Shown: positions 43,859 through 52,563 of the stretch, piece after piece
Layout of the letters: each line of letters opens with the position of its first letter
Numbering within the stretch: position 1 is the first letter of the stretch
Assembly: GCA_910574885.1 (NCBI GenBank)
Contig: CAJTDD010000005.1
Coordinates: 186,001 to 250,000 of the forward strand
From: Lachnospiraceae bacterium
GTDB lineage: Bacteria; Bacillota; Clostridia; Lachnospirales; Lachnospiraceae
Length of the DNA stretch: 64,000 nucleotides
Direction of reading: 5' to 3'
Program-made: the position numbers and the translations under genes
The notes under the pieces: model-generated
The model's input: only the letters and a program-made list of their open reading frames with translations
Databases searched by the model: none
What the model was told of the DNA's origin: nothing

Positions 43859-45220
43859 ATGAGTATAGTGGATAACAAAAATTTGAATCCGGAACTCGTC
43901 AAGAATGTAGACCCGGACCTGCAGCCCACGAAGAAGCGTATCATGGGAACCTTATCCTATGCGGCAAGCTTCATGGGCGGGTGCGTGTCGATTGGTACAT
44001 TTTCTATGGGCGCGGGACTGATCGGCGCCCTGACGGTGACACAGGCAATCCTTGCTATGGTGATTGGATGTCTGGTTATAGCGGTTGCGCTTGCGGCCAT
44101 CGGCGACTGCGGCCATACCTACGGCATTCCGTTTACGGTGCAGTTAAGAAGCAGTTTTGGTACGACCGGCGTTAAGATTCCCGGTATCCTGCGTGGGCTT
44201 CCGGCTATTGTGTGGTTTGGTTTCCAGAGCTGGGTAGGCGCGGGCGCCATCAACAGTTGTATGAACATCCTGTTTGGCGTAAGCAACCTTCCGGTGGTAT
44301 ATGCGTTGTTTACCCTTCTGCAGGTAGCCCTTGCGATTAAGGGATTCGAGGGGATTAAATGGCTTGAAAATATTTCCTGTGTGTTTATTATTGCAATTTT
44401 GGTTTACATGCTGTATGTGGTAAATACACAGTTTGCATCAGAGATTGGGGACGTGTTCTCAGGAATCAAAGGGACATGGGGCATGCCGTTCTGGGCGGCG
44501 ACCACATCTTTCCTTGGGATTTACTCTACCATGATTATCAATGCGTCTGACTATTCACGTAATGCGACAGACGACATTAAGCCGGTAAAGGCTGCAAGTA
44601 TTTACACCATCGCAATCCTTCCGGTAACGCTGTTCATGGGGCTGATCGGGCTTCTCGTAACGGCTGCAACAGGAAACAGCGATCCGGTAGTGGTATTCTC
44701 TACCACAATGGGAAGCAAGTTCCTTACCATCGTGACACTGTTGTTCATCGCATTTGCTCAGGTTACGACCAACGTACTGAACAACATCGTTCCTCCGGCA
44801 TATGTATTGATGGAGTCCTTCAAGATGAAATGGACTCACGCGACCGTACTCGTAGGAATCCTTTCCGCATGCGTGATGCCGTGGAAACTGGTAACGGATG
44901 AGTCGGCGGCGGGACTGAACCTGTTTACCCAGTTCTATTCCGCATTCCTCGGGCCAATCTTTGCGGTTATGGCTGTGGATTACTTTATCCTTCGTAAGAA
45001 GAAGCTGGATATCAACGATATGTATGATAAGCAGGGATGCTTTAAGGGCATCAACTGGGCGGCGGTCATCGCGATTATCTTCGGCTCCTTATGCTCGCTG
45101 CTGGTAATGCAGTTGTCCTGGTATGTGAGCCTGATTCCAACGGGAGTCGCTTACTATCTGCTGATGAAGATGATGCCGGCGTCAAAGCCGTTCTGTAAAG
45201 GAACAATTTTTGAGAAATAG
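43859..45220 (+). CDS. NCS1 family permease, paralogue 2
   Basis: The 453-residue protein has about 12 helices and aligns along its length with the permease at 41091 (RGLPAIVWFGFQSWVGAGAI). It probably imports the substrate of the neighbouring second allantoinase. It ends the plus-strand run of four alternating hydrolase and permease genes, before a hairpin shared with the convergent hydrolase. Confidence 0.88.
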   Translation: MSIVDNKNLNPELVKNVDPDLQPTKKRIMGTLSYAASFMGGCVSIGTFSMGAGLIGALTVTQAILAMVIGCLVIAVALAAIGDCGHTYGIPFTVQLRSSFGTTGVKIPGILRGLPAIVWFGFQSWVGAGAINSCMNILFGVSNLPVVYALFTLLQVALAIKGFEGIKWLENISCVFIIAILVYMLYVVNTQFASEIGDVFSGIKGTWGMPFWAATTSFLGIYSTMIINASDYSRNATDDIKPVKAASIYTIAILPVTLFMGLIGLLVTAATGNSDPVVVFSTTMGSKFLTIVTLLFIAFAQVTTNVLNNIVPPAYVLMESFKMKWTHATVLVGILSACVMPWKLVTDESAAGLNLFTQFYSAFLGPIFAVMAVDYFILRKKKLDINDMYDKQGCFKGINWAAVIAIIFGSLCSLLVMQLSWYVSLIPTGVAYYLLMKMMPASKPFCKGTIFEK

Positions 45221-45234
45221 AAGAAAGATTTGAA

Positions 45235-45267
45235 AGCCCCGCAGCTTGCCATGTTTGCTGCGGGGCT
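45235..45267. terminator. Bidirectional terminator between permease and alpha/beta hydrolase
   Basis: AGCCCCGCAGC and GCTGCGGGGCT form an 11-bp stem. On the minus strand it is followed by TTCAAATCTTTC; the plus-strand tail is poor. Confidence 0.65.
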
Positions 45268-45287
45268 GTTGCGTGTTCTGACGAAAA

Positions 45288-46163
45288 TTATTCCCGAGGC
45301 AGCTTCAACTCCAGGAATTTAAGGGTAGCCTCCAGAAGCCTTGCTGTAACCGGATTTTTCTCGTCATGGTCGAAGTTGTGCATATTGTGGGACGCGACAA
45401 ACCGCTGCGCCCGAAACCGGCTGCACAGTTCCAGAAATTCCGAATAGGGAACATCCGTATCCCCGGTACTGTGGGCACAGAATAGGGGGCAGGGCAGTTT
45501 TTCGCAGGTGCGTAAGGTATAATCCAGATAGAAGAATTTCTGCCGCCCGGCATAGATAAAATCTATCCAGTTCCCTTTCTGTCTTGCATATACATAGACG
45601 CTGTAGTGAGTATCCAGATCCCCGTCCGTATGTATGCCGGCGGGGACGGCGTTAAGCGCCGTCTCGCTGACGGCAGGAAGTGTGTTGTAATAATTGCTTG
45701 GCGTCAGGAACCACCCGTCGCACAAGAAGCCGTATCCGTAATAGGAGAGGATTCCGGCTGGCTTTTTGTCTGTTTTTCCATGTGCGGCTGCCAAAAGGCA
45801 GAGGTAAGCTCCGGCAGAACGTCCCCACAGGAAGTAAGGGAGCGCGTCTTTACCCTCTGCTTTCTCTTCCAGATAGAGCGGAAGATGTCCGATGAAATGG
45901 TTGACGGAGGCGCAGACGTCTTCGAGGATTAGATCCAGTTTCGCAGAGGGCGCAAGGGGATAATCAAATGCAATGATGGGGTATCCGTTTTCTGTCAGTA
46001 AGTGTAAATGAATTTCCGGCAGATCGTTTCTTGAGCCGAATAATAATCCGCCGCCGTGGAAATATAAGATACAGGCTTTTACCTTTGCATCCGTATCATA
46101 ATAAATCGTGGCACGCTTTTCGCAATGCTCACAGGGGACCGTGATATCTCTGGTTTTCAGCAT
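45288..46163 (-). CDS. Alpha/beta hydrolase (hormone-sensitive lipase-like)
   Basis: The 291-residue protein starts at the ATG at 46163, nine bases after AAAGGAG; a TTG at 46181 is an unlikely start. The oxyanion motif HGGG (YFHGGGLLFGS) and the nucleophile elbow GRSAGA mark an esterase-like hydrolase; the acid is probably in STGDTDVP and the catalytic His in NMHNFDHD. It is divergent from allE inside the island, and could hydrolyse an ester or a ureide-related compound. No specific substrate can be named. Confidence 0.78.
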   Translation of the reverse strand: MLKTRDITVPCEHCEKRATIYYDTDAKVKACILYFHGGGLLFGSRNDLPEIHLHLLTENGYPIIAFDYPLAPSAKLDLILEDVCASVNHFIGHLPLYLEEKAEGKDALPYFLWGRSAGAYLCLLAAAHGKTDKKPAGILSYYGYGFLCDGWFLTPSNYYNTLPAVSETALNAVPAGIHTDGDLDTHYSVYVYARQKGNWIDFIYAGRQKFFYLDYTLRTCEKLPCPLFCAHSTGDTDVPYSEFLELCSRFRAQRFVASHNMHNFDHDEKNPVTARLLEATLKFLELKLPRE

Positions 46164-46506
46164 ATCAGTAACTCCTTTCAATGGTATTAAAAAGTGGTTG
46201 AACGCATAGTGTTGAATTTTAAAATTTCACATCAATGGATAGATGCTGAATTGTCTAAAAATTAACAAGGAATATGGCGTGAAACCCTATTGCCGATAAA
46301 TACCAGTATACCACAAAAATGATTGGGTTCAAGAGGGAAAACAGCGGAAAACCACTGCTAAAATAGACAAAATAAAAGGACTAGATTTGTCTAAAATGTC
46401 AATGGAATTTTTTCCTGGAAGATGCCATAATATATGTATAAAAACCGGTTGACCACAACGACCAAAATATTCAAACTATCAAATTCAAGAAAGTGAGGGA
46501 CTAACA
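46164..46506. promoter_or_regulatory. Divergent control region of the hydrolase and allE operons
   Basis: This 343-base AT-rich region holds repeated motifs: TTGTCTAAAA at 46251-46260, and the inverted pair TAGACAAA (46364-46371) / TTTGTCTA (46386-46393). A weak promoter for allE has -10 CATAAT (46426-46431) and no good -35 box, suggesting an activator. CCGGTTGACCACA (46445-46457) matches, in reverse orientation, the site before the first allantoinase; GTGGTTGAACGC (46194-46205) is a related site on the hydrolase side. PucR is the obvious candidate. Confidence 0.5.
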
Positions 46507-47301
46507 ATGAGCTATTTAAACAATCAGGTTGGATACCGCGACGAACTGCTGCAGACACGTTCCATTATCAAGAAAGAGAACTGGGTGCTTCTCGAACCAG
46601 ACGGGCTTGTAAAGAATGCAATTCCAGGTTATGTGAACTGTGACGTAACGATTCTTGGTTCTCCGGCAATGGGGGCTTCTTTCGCAGACTATCTTGTAAC
46701 TGCACATGCAGGCGGCAAGAAGGAAGGAATCGGCGGGGACGGAATCGAGACATTCCTTTACGTGATCGAAGGCGAGGTCACTGTTAAGAATGCAGATGAA
46801 GAGGCAGCTCTTACACAGGGAGGATATATCTACTCTCCGGAAGACAAGCCGGTGTCCTTCGAGAACAAGAGCGGCGCAGACACTAAGATTTACCTGTACA
46901 GACGCAGATATGAGAAGGTAGAAGGCTTTAGCGCCCACACCATCGTAGGCAATGCCAATGAGTTAGAGTGGCTCTCCTATGAAGGTATGGAGAACTGCTA
47001 TATCCAGAACTTCCTTCCGACGGATGATTTCGGATTCGATATGAATATGCATATCCTGAAGTTCCACATTGGCGCTTCCCATGGTTATATCGAGACGCAT
47101 GTACAGGAGCATGGAATGTTATTCCTGTCCGGAAAAGCAATGTACAGACTGGACGAGGACTGGGTGCCGCTGAAAAAGGGTGATTATGTATTCATGGACG
47201 CATACTGCCCGCAGGCTTGCTATGCGGTAGGCGACGAGGGACGGGAGGAAGTCCTGACATACATCTACTCAAAAGACTGCAACAGAGATGTTGCATTGTA
47301 A
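46507..47301 (+). CDS. allE: (S)-ureidoglycine aminohydrolase
   Basis: The 264-residue bicupin enzyme converts (S)-ureidoglycine to (S)-ureidoglycolate and ammonia. Its C-terminal cupin has E196, H198, H202 and Q236; their spacing (+2, +6, +40) matches the Mn ligands E235, H237, H241 and Q275 of E. coli AllE. The N-terminal cupin reads GIETFLYVIEGEVTV. It heads the operon with allD, the fdrA-allG fusion and a carbamate kinase gene, the late part of the allantoin pathway. Confidence 0.93.
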   Translation: MSYLNNQVGYRDELLQTRSIIKKENWVLLEPDGLVKNAIPGYVNCDVTILGSPAMGASFADYLVTAHAGGKKEGIGGDGIETFLYVIEGEVTVKNADEEAALTQGGYIYSPEDKPVSFENKSGADTKIYLYRRRYEKVEGFSAHTIVGNANELEWLSYEGMENCYIQNFLPTDDFGFDMNMHILKFHIGASHGYIETHVQEHGMLFLSGKAMYRLDEDWVPLKKGDYVFMDAYCPQACYAVGDEGREEVLTYIYSKDCNRDVAL

Positions 47302-47384
47302 GACGAAAGATAGCAGGGTGCAAGAACAGCGCCATGAATTTGCCGCAGTCGAGCGGAAATATATACAAGGATGGTGGGGACACA

Positions 47385-48437
47385 ATGAAACTTTCAAGGG
47401 ATGAATTAAAAGGTTTAATGAAAAATAAAATGATGCAGGCAGGCTTAAAGGAAGAGCATGCCGAGCAGACAGCAGAGATTCTTACGTGGTCACATGAGAG
47501 AGGTTATGCTTCACACGGTGCAGTACGCGTGGAGTATTACAGCGAGAGAATCGCAAAGGGCGGTATCACCAATGACCCGAACATCACATGGAAACAGACC
47601 GGGCCATGTTCCGGCATCATGGACGGAGATAACGGAATCGGCTACTGGGTAGCGACAAAAGCGACGGAGAAGGCGATCGAGATTGCGAAAGAAAACGGTG
47701 TGGCAATCGTTGGTATGGCGAATATCTCACACACAGGCTCCATCGGATACTACACAGAGATGTGTGCAAAGGAAGGGCTTGCGGCAATTACTTTCTGCCA
47801 GTCTGACCCGATGGCAGTCCCATACGGCGGAACAGAGCCGTATTACGGAACCAACCCGATTTCATTTGCTGCTCCTACGGCAGACGAGCGCAACGTGGTA
47901 TTCGATATGGCTACCACCGTCCAGGCATGGGGCAAGATTCTTGACAAGCGTTCTCAGGGCGCGGAGATTCCTTCCGACTGGGCAGTGGACGAGAACGGCG
48001 AGCCGGTGACAGATCCGCATAAAGTAAATGCCCTGACGCCAATCGCAGGTGCGAAGGGATACGGCCTGATGATGATGGTAGACGTATTCTCAGGCGTGCT
48101 TCTTGGAGTTCCGTTTGGAAAGCATGTAAGCTCTATGTACCATGACTGCTCAAAGGGACGTGAGCTTGGACAGATGATTATTGTTATGGACCCAGAGAGA
48201 TTCTGCGGGGCAGAACAATTCAAGAAGAATATGTCCCAGACCTGTGACGAGCTTGGACAGATGAAGGCGGCTCCGGGATATGGCAAGGTATACTATCCGG
48301 GCGAGAGAGCGGTCATGAGAAGAGACAAGGCTTATGCATCCGGCGGAATCGAGGTTGTTGACGAGTTGGTTGAATATCTCAAGGGCGACGCGGTGCATTT
48401 CAATCGATATGACCACAAGAACAGATTTGCTGATTAA
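47385..48437 (+). CDS. allD: Ureidoglycolate dehydrogenase (NAD+)
   Basis: The product is 350 residues from ATG 47385 with GGTGGGG before it, matching the 349 residues of E. coli AllD; the frame open from 47217 overlaps allE and is spurious. It belongs to the LDH2/MDH2 family (VAIVGMANISHTGSIGYY; NPISFAAPTADERNVVFDMA). It oxidises (S)-ureidoglycolate to oxalurate and forms NADH. The next gene would split oxalurate, which makes the route fermentative rather than ending in glyoxylate. Confidence 0.93.
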   Translation: MKLSRDELKGLMKNKMMQAGLKEEHAEQTAEILTWSHERGYASHGAVRVEYYSERIAKGGITNDPNITWKQTGPCSGIMDGDNGIGYWVATKATEKAIEIAKENGVAIVGMANISHTGSIGYYTEMCAKEGLAAITFCQSDPMAVPYGGTEPYYGTNPISFAAPTADERNVVFDMATTVQAWGKILDKRSQGAEIPSDWAVDENGEPVTDPHKVNALTPIAGAKGYGLMMMVDVFSGVLLGVPFGKHVSSMYHDCSKGRELGQMIIVMDPERFCGAEQFKKNMSQTCDELGQMKAAPGYGKVYYPGERAVMRRDKAYASGGIEVVDELVEYLKGDAVHFNRYDHKNRFAD

Positions 48438-48467
48438 TTAATTTTCTGACTCAGAAAGGGAAAAAAC

Positions 48468-51400
48468 ATGTTAAAAACAGTTGTTAAAAAAGGAAGTTAT
48501 CAGGATTCCGTAGTTCTCATGCTTCTGACTAATGAGATTTCTACGATTGAGGGAGTAAAGAAGGTTTCCATCATGATGGCGACTCCCGCAAACAAGGACA
48601 TTTTTAAGCAGAGCGGGCTTGACACAGAAGAACTTATGAACGCCAGCGCCAACGACATGGTTGTGGTTGCGGACATCGACGATGACAGCCTGTTAGATAC
48701 CATTATGGAGCAGGTAGAAGTGTTCTTAAAGAAACAGTCTGCCGCAAGCGAAGGAAAGAAGGGGACAGAGAGCGTAAAATCCTGGGATAAGGCTCTTGCA
48801 AAGATGCCGGAGGCAAACCTTGCGGTAATCTCCATCCCCGGAGCTTATGCTGCGCTGGAAGCTGACCGCGCATTGGACGAGGGATTGAATGTATTCATGT
48901 TCAGTGATAACGTAACGATTGAGGATGAGAAGGCTCTGAAAGAGAAGGCTCATGAGAAAGGGCTGGCAGTGATGGGCCCTGACTGCGGAACCGGAATTAT
49001 CCAGAGCGTACCGGTGGCATTTACCAACAATGTAGCTCCCGGCTCTATCGGAATCATCGGCGCTTCCGGAACCGGAATCCAGGAATTGACGACCATCATC
49101 GACAGGCTGGGCGAGGGCGTGACCAACGCTATCGGTATCGGCGGACGTGACCTGAACGCAAAAATCGGTGGAATCACTATGATGGACATGATTGACGCCA
49201 TGGAAGACGACGATGCGGTAAAGGTGCTGGTTATCGTTTCCAAGCCGCCGGCAAAGGAAGTAAGGGACATGATTTCCGACAGGCTGTCAGATTTCAGTAA
49301 GCCGGTGGTTACTCTGTTCGTTGGCGAGAAGCCAGAGTATCATGAGGAGAACTTCTATCATGCATACACACTGGACGAGGCTGCACGTTTGGCTGTGAGC
49401 CTGGTTCGGGGTAAAGACGTGCCGGAGGCAGAGATTGATATCGATGCGTCTACCTTCTACAAGGCAGAGGATAAGAAGACCATCAAGGCGTACTACTCAG
49501 GCGGAACCCTTGCAAATGAAGCGGCGATGCTTATCAAGGATGCCATGAACTGTGAAGTCCCGCCGGAGGATATCGAAGGCTATATGCTCCAGTTAGACGG
49601 AAACGTAGTCGTGGATCTTGGCGACGATGCTTATACACAGGGCAAGCCCCACCCGATGATTGACCCTGCAAAGCGTATCGAATGTATGCAGGAGGCAGTA
49701 GACGACGAGTCTACGGGCGTTGTCCTTCTTGACATCATGCTTGGATACGGTTCCCATGCAGACATGGCAGGCTCTCTGATTCCGACCATCAAGGAGCTTC
49801 AGGAGAAGGCAGACGCAGCAGGAAGAAAGGTATTCTTCATCGCTACCGTCTGCGGGACCAGAAGAGATTATCAGGGATATGACGATGCGGTAAATAAATT
49901 AAAAGAAGCAGGCGTAATCGTCTGTGAGAACAATAAACTTGCGTGCCGTACGGCAATCCGCGCTATCGGAAGAGATTTCCAGGAGCCGGTAAAAGAAGTA
50001 CGCGCAAAGAAGGTTGTAAAAGTAGAGAAAGCTGCTCCTTCAGAGAAGCTGCGCGCGCTCCTGTCTGAGAAACCGCGTATCATTAACATAGGCTTAAAGA
50101 GCTTCGCGGAAGTGGTAGAGCAGTTCGGCTGCGAGGTAGTGCAGTATGACTGGATGCCGCCGGCAGGAGGAAATGTAGAACTTATCAAGACTCTGAACTT
50201 CCTGCGTCATTATGAGGGAATCGACGAGCTGAACCGCGCGGTCATCGCGAAAGTGGTTGCCAGCCAGCCGGTGCTCAAAGACAATGTACGTGCAAAAGAA
50301 GTGATTCCGGAGTTCGCGCAGAATGGCGGCAAGGTGATCCTTCATGCAGGCCCGCCGGTAGCTTACGAGAATATGCCAGACCCGATGCAGGGCTCCTGCG
50401 TTGGTGCGGTAATGTTCGAGGAGTGGGCTTCTACAGAGGAAGAAGCAAGAAAGATGTTAGAAGGCGGGGAGATTCAGTTCATCCCATGCCACCACTGCAG
50501 CGCAGTAGGACCGATGGGCGGTATCACATCCCCGAACATGGCGGTGTTCGTAGTAGAGAACGAGACAGGCGGCAACAAGGCATACTGTACCATGAATGAA
50601 GGTATCGGCAAGGTGCTCCGTTTCGGCGCATACGACGAGGAAGTGGTAAACCGCTTACGCTGGATGAGAGACGTTCTTGGCCCGACCCTTGGCAAGGCTC
50701 TGCGTTCCATGGAGAACGGTCTTGCAATCAATCCATTGATCGCGAAAGCCGTAGCCATGGGAGACGAGTTCCATCAGAGGAATATCGCCGCATCTTTGGC
50801 ATTTTTGAAAGAGGTAGCGCCGATTATCACAGCTATGGAGATGGACGAGAAAGACCGTTACGATGTGATTAAGTTCTTGGCTGACACAGACCAGTTCTTC
50901 TTGAATATCATGATGGCGACAGGTAAGGCAGTTATGGACGACGCCCGCAAGGATGGGGACGGAACCATCGTTACCGCAATGTGCCGGAATGGTTATGAAT
51001 TCGGTATCCGTATCGCAGGTATGGGCGACGAGTGGTTCACAGGCCCGGTGAATACGCCTCAAGGGCTTTACTTCACAGGATATGACGCTGAGGATGCATG
51101 CCCGGATATGGGAGACAGCGCGATTACCGAGACCTTCGGCGTGGGCGGTATGGCGATGATTGCGGCTCCGGCAGTAACAAGGTTCGTAGGAGCTGGCGGT
51201 TACGAGGATGCTTTACGCACCAGCAATGAGATGACGGAAATCTGTATCGACAGAAACCCGAACTTCACAGTTCCTACATGGAATTTCCAGGGAATCTGCT
51301 TAGGTATCGATGCAAGGCTGGTGGTAGAGAAAGGAATCACGCCTGTGATTAATACAGGTATTGCCAACAAGGTAGCTGGAAGAGGGCAGATTGGCGCAGG

Positions 51401-51476
51401 TACGGTACATCCGCCGATCGAGTGCTTCGAGAAGGCTGTAAGGGCTTACGCTAAGAAGCTTGGCTTCGAGGCATAA
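48468..51476 (+). CDS. fdrA: Fused FdrA (AllF) - AllG oxamate carbamoyltransferase subunit
   Basis: This single 1002-residue frame joins two proteins that are separate in E. coli (FdrA, 555 residues; AllG/YlbE, 419). Residues 1-507 are FdrA-like with succinyl-CoA-ligase features (MGPDCGTGII; GIIGASGTGIQELT about 195; IGIGGRDL). A charged linker at 508-533 (VKEVRAKKVVKVEKAAPSEK) leads to the DUF1116/AllG part, 534-1002, with CHHC at 674-677 and GPMGGITSPNM. With AllH it should cleave oxalurate to oxamate and carbamoyl phosphate. The start is behind AAAGGGAAAA. No frameshift or internal stop is present, so the fusion is real in this sequence. Confidence 0.9.
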   Translation: MLKTVVKKGSYQDSVVLMLLTNEISTIEGVKKVSIMMATPANKDIFKQSGLDTEELMNASANDMVVVADIDDDSLLDTIMEQVEVFLKKQSAASEGKKGTESVKSWDKALAKMPEANLAVISIPGAYAALEADRALDEGLNVFMFSDNVTIEDEKALKEKAHEKGLAVMGPDCGTGIIQSVPVAFTNNVAPGSIGIIGASGTGIQELTTIIDRLGEGVTNAIGIGGRDLNAKIGGITMMDMIDAMEDDDAVKVLVIVSKPPAKEVRDMISDRLSDFSKPVVTLFVGEKPEYHEENFYHAYTLDEAARLAVSLVRGKDVPEAEIDIDASTFYKAEDKKTIKAYYSGGTLANEAAMLIKDAMNCEVPPEDIEGYMLQLDGNVVVDLGDDAYTQGKPHPMIDPAKRIECMQEAVDDESTGVVLLDIMLGYGSHADMAGSLIPTIKELQEKADAAGRKVFFIATVCGTRRDYQGYDDAVNKLKEAGVIVCENNKLACRTAIRAIGRDFQEPVKEVRAKKVVKVEKAAPSEKLRALLSEKPRIINIGLKSFAEVVEQFGCEVVQYDWMPPAGGNVELIKTLNFLRHYEGIDELNRAVIAKVVASQPVLKDNVRAKEVIPEFAQNGGKVILHAGPPVAYENMPDPMQGSCVGAVMFEEWASTEEEARKMLEGGEIQFIPCHHCSAVGPMGGITSPNMAVFVVENETGGNKAYCTMNEGIGKVLRFGAYDEEVVNRLRWMRDVLGPTLGKALRSMENGLAINPLIAKAVAMGDEFHQRNIAASLAFLKEVAPIITAMEMDEKDRYDVIKFLADTDQFFLNIMMATGKAVMDDARKDGDGTIVTAMCRNGYEFGIRIAGMGDEWFTGPVNTPQGLYFTGYDAEDACPDMGDSAITETFGVGGMAMIAAPAVTRFVGAGGYEDALRTSNEMTEICIDRNPNFTVPTWNFQGICLGIDARLVVEKGITPVINTGIANKVAGRGQIGAGTVHPPIECFEKAVRAYAKKLGFEA

Positions 51477-51495
51477 GCAGAATAGGAGATATCTT

Positions 51496-52434
51496 ATGGA
51501 CAAGAAGAAAGTTGTCATTGCTCTGGGCGGAAACGCCCTGGGCAAGGATATAGAAGAGCAGAAGGAAGCTGTTGCAAAGACTGCGAAGGTGATTGTTGAC
51601 CTTGCGCAGCAGGGATTGGATATCATCATTACACACGGCAACGGCCCTCAGGTGGGCATGATCCAGAATGCAATGGATAACCTGATTGTGATGCAGCAGA
51701 ACTATAAGCAGGTCCCGCTACCTACCAGCGTGGCCATGAGCCAGGGATATATCGGAATTGACCTGCAGAATGCGATTAAATATGAGCTTCTGAGCCGCAA
51801 CATCGACGGCAAGGTATCTACCATCCTGTCACAGGTGGAGGTAGATAAGAACGACCCGGCATTCGAGAATCCGACGAAGCCGATCGGAAGGTTCCTGACC
51901 AAAGAAGAGGCAGAGGAGAACGAGAAAAATGGTATCCGCTGCATGGAGGATGCCGGAAGAGGCTATCGTATCGTAGTGGCTTCCCCGATGCCGAAAAGAA
52001 TCCGCGAGCTTGAGACGATCAAGACGCTGGTTGGCGCAGGGCATATCGTAATCACCTGCGGCGGCGGCGGAATCCCGGTAGTCAGCGACGAAGAGGGCAG
52101 GCTCGTTGGAGTCAACGCAGTCATCGATAAGGACAATGCCAGCAGCCTTTTGGCGTCCCAGCTTGGCGCAGACCATCTGATTATCCTGACGGCGGTGGAG
52201 AAGGTTGCCATCAACTGGGGCAAGGAAAATCAGGAATGGTTATCCGACCTTACGGTAGAACAGGCAAAAGAATATATTGCACAGGAGCAGTTTGCGAAAG
52301 GTTCCATGCTCCCGAAGGTAGAGGCGGCAATCCGCTTCGCGCAGTCCGGAGAGGGCAGGCATGCCCTGATTACGCTGCTTGACAAGGCGGCGGCAGGAAT
52401 CGCCGGAGAGACTGGAACCGTAATACACTCATAG
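51496..52434 (+). CDS. arcC: Carbamate kinase
   Basis: The 312-residue product starts at ATG 51496, eight bases after TAGGAG; a longer frame from 51460 overlaps the previous gene. Motifs ALGGNALG, THGNGPQVG, CGGGGIPV, DKDNASSLLASQLGAD and TAVEKVAINWG are complete. It transfers phosphate from carbamoyl phosphate to ADP, giving ATP, CO2 and ammonia. In this operon it serves as the AllK-type enzyme that harvests energy from allantoin rather than from arginine; no arcA or arcB gene is near. Confidence 0.95.
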   Translation: MDKKKVVIALGGNALGKDIEEQKEAVAKTAKVIVDLAQQGLDIIITHGNGPQVGMIQNAMDNLIVMQQNYKQVPLPTSVAMSQGYIGIDLQNAIKYELLSRNIDGKVSTILSQVEVDKNDPAFENPTKPIGRFLTKEEAEENEKNGIRCMEDAGRGYRIVVASPMPKRIRELETIKTLVGAGHIVITCGGGGIPVVSDEEGRLVGVNAVIDKDNASSLLASQLGADHLIILTAVEKVAINWGKENQEWLSDLTVEQAKEYIAQEQFAKGSMLPKVEAAIRFAQSGEGRHALITLLDKAAAGIAGETGTVIHS

Positions 52435-52451
52435 AAGTATTGTCAGAACAC

Positions 52452-52514
52452 AGGCGGGGCGGGGAAAGACCGGTCTTGAGCATAAGAGACCAGCCCCGGC
52501 CCGCCTCCCCCTTT
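52452..52514 (+). terminator. GC-rich terminator after carbamate kinase
   Basis: AGGCGGGGC... pairs with ...GCCCCGGCCCGCCT, with the inner arms GGTCTT/AAGAGACC, ending in CCCCCTTTTGCG. Pairing is imperfect but strong. Confidence 0.65.
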
Positions 52515-52563
52515 TGCGATAATAATTGATGATAGAATATATGGGTAGTTGAGGAGAGGGAAC

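Noticed and set aside
47217..47384. 56-codon N-terminal extension of AllD
   Set aside because: It overlaps the allE coding region, and the product from 47385 matches the normal AllD length with a good ribosome binding site.
51496..52434. Carbamate kinase as part of an arginine deiminase pathway
   Set aside because: No arcA, arcB or arcD gene is nearby; the operon supplies carbamoyl phosphate from oxalurate instead.
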